Below are positions 23,266 to 23,652 of a stretch of 23,652 bases of DNA, in pieces. Where the stretch lies: assembly GCA_037440525.1 (NCBI GenBank), contig JBBITW010000040.1:1-23652 (forward strand). The letters run 5' to 3'. A model generated the notes under the pieces. That model had not been told where the DNA came from, made no database searches, and saw only the letters and a list, made by a program, of their open reading frames with translations. Within the stretch, counting starts at the first letter, position 1, and every line of letters starts with the position of its first letter. A program made the translations under genes and the position numbers. The stretch is from JBBITW01 sp037440525 (GTDB taxonomy: Bacteria; Desulfobacterota; BSN033; UBA1163).

Positions 23266-23514
23266 ATGGAAGAAAGCAGGTTCTTAAAACTCGTCAAACC
23301 TGTTAAGAAAGAAGAAAAAGAGGTTTCCCCCAGGCTTGAACCTCTCGTTCGTTTTAAAGGATTGATTCTAAATCTAACTGAAAATGCCCTTGAATGTTTA
23401 AATCGAATATCAGAGCAAGAGATTTCCCGAAATTCTCCATCTCCTTCCCTGATGGAAGAATACTACCTCCTCCATCACTACCTCGATTTTATTAAGAGAT
23501 TATGTAAAATCTAA
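23266..23514 (+). CDS. Hypothetical 82-residue protein at the end of the GOGAT operon
   Basis: The ORF starts 14 bases after the GXGXG gene with a modest GAGAGG upstream, so it is probably co-transcribed. The N-terminus is Lys/Glu-rich. The middle (LVRFKGLILNLTENALECLNRI) and C-terminus (LMEEYYLLHHYLDFIKRL) look like amphipathic helices. It has two cysteines, no membrane segment and no signal peptide. I do not recognise it. Its position suggests a small accessory or regulatory partner of GS/GOGAT, but that is only context. Confidence 0.6.
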   Translation: MEESRFLKLVKPVKKEEKEVSPRLEPLVRFKGLILNLTENALECLNRISEQEISRNSPSPSLMEEYYLLHHYLDFIKRLCKI

Positions 23515-23536
23515 ATCCTAAAAAGCCCTATCCCAT

Positions 23537-23615
23537 CCTGCAAGAGGATATTTTTCACCCATTTTAAAGGGTTAACCCCTCACTTAAATGGGGTTATGTT
23601 AAAATATCTGGCAGG
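23537..23615. repeat. Imperfect palindrome of about 79 bp after the GOGAT operon
   Basis: CCTGC at 23537 is matched by GCAGG ending at 23615. Inside lie GATATTTT/AAAATATC (23547-23554 with 23601-23608), CCCATTT/AAATGGG (23558-23564 with 23586-23592) and a GGGTTAACCC centre (23569-23578). A competing pairing, GAGGATATT (23544-23552) with AATATCCTC (23616-23624), is also possible. It has no T run, so it is either a palindromic repeat or a 3'-end structure rather than a standard terminator. Confidence 0.55.
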
Positions 23616-23652
23616 AATATCCTCGAAAATCTTATCAAGCGGACGATTTAAA

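Overview
The window reads as a chromosomal segment of an AT-rich, Gram-negative-type bacterium. Sigma-54 promoters, an NtrB/NtrC-like pair, glnD, an ANTAR antiterminator and a split, ferredoxin-bearing glutamate synthase together suggest a deltaproteobacterium-like (Desulfobacterota) or neighbouring lineage. This is an inference from gene content, not from a phylogenetic marker. Almost every gene concerns nitrogen assimilation.

Layout. 1-1081: the 3' part of an SMP-30/gluconolactonase-type gene and its terminator. 1245-2008: a GAF-ANTAR RNA-binding regulator. 2061-2351: a MITE-like repeat. 2364-4189: a sigma-70-type promoter, two consecutive ANTAR-type terminator/antiterminator modules, a divergent FMN glutamate-synthase-family gene and its terminator. 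4221-7709: an NtrB-like kinase, whose first GAF domain is about 65% identical by hand count to that of the ANTAR protein, and an NtrC-like sigma-54 activator, separated by a 146-bp MITE. 7809-9548: glutamine-dependent NAD synthetase. 9727-14670: a sigma-54 operon of class-I amidotransferase, amt, glnK and glnD. 14675-16194: a small reverse-strand gene, repeat-rich DNA and a vapBC-like pair. 16421-23514: a sigma-54 operon with an ANTAR leader that carries glnA, then a glutamate synthase split into amidotransferase, ferredoxin-FMN synthase, four-cluster ferredoxin, FAD oxidoreductase and GXGXG protein, then a small unknown gene. The window ends in a large palindrome.

Working model (inference). 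Two regulators with related GAF sensors read a similar cytoplasmic signal. The kinase acts through the NtrC-like protein on sigma-54 initiation at amt-glnK-glnD and glnA-GOGAT. The GAF-ANTAR protein acts after initiation by preventing termination at the gltB-like and glnA leaders. The glnA-GOGAT operon has both controls stacked within about 90 bp, so it should behave as a two-input gate for GS/GOGAT. Three leader modules share the same architecture: an AUAC/GUAU hairpin with an A1/G4 hexaloop, then a GAC-hexaloop-GUC hairpin whose loop is the 5' arm of an intrinsic terminator. Geobacter nitrogen control, with an NtrC-like GnfL/GnfM pair plus the ANTAR regulator GnfR, is a known precedent for this combination. 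The GAF-ANTAR fusion, the doubled module and the stacking on glnA are the distinctive parts here.
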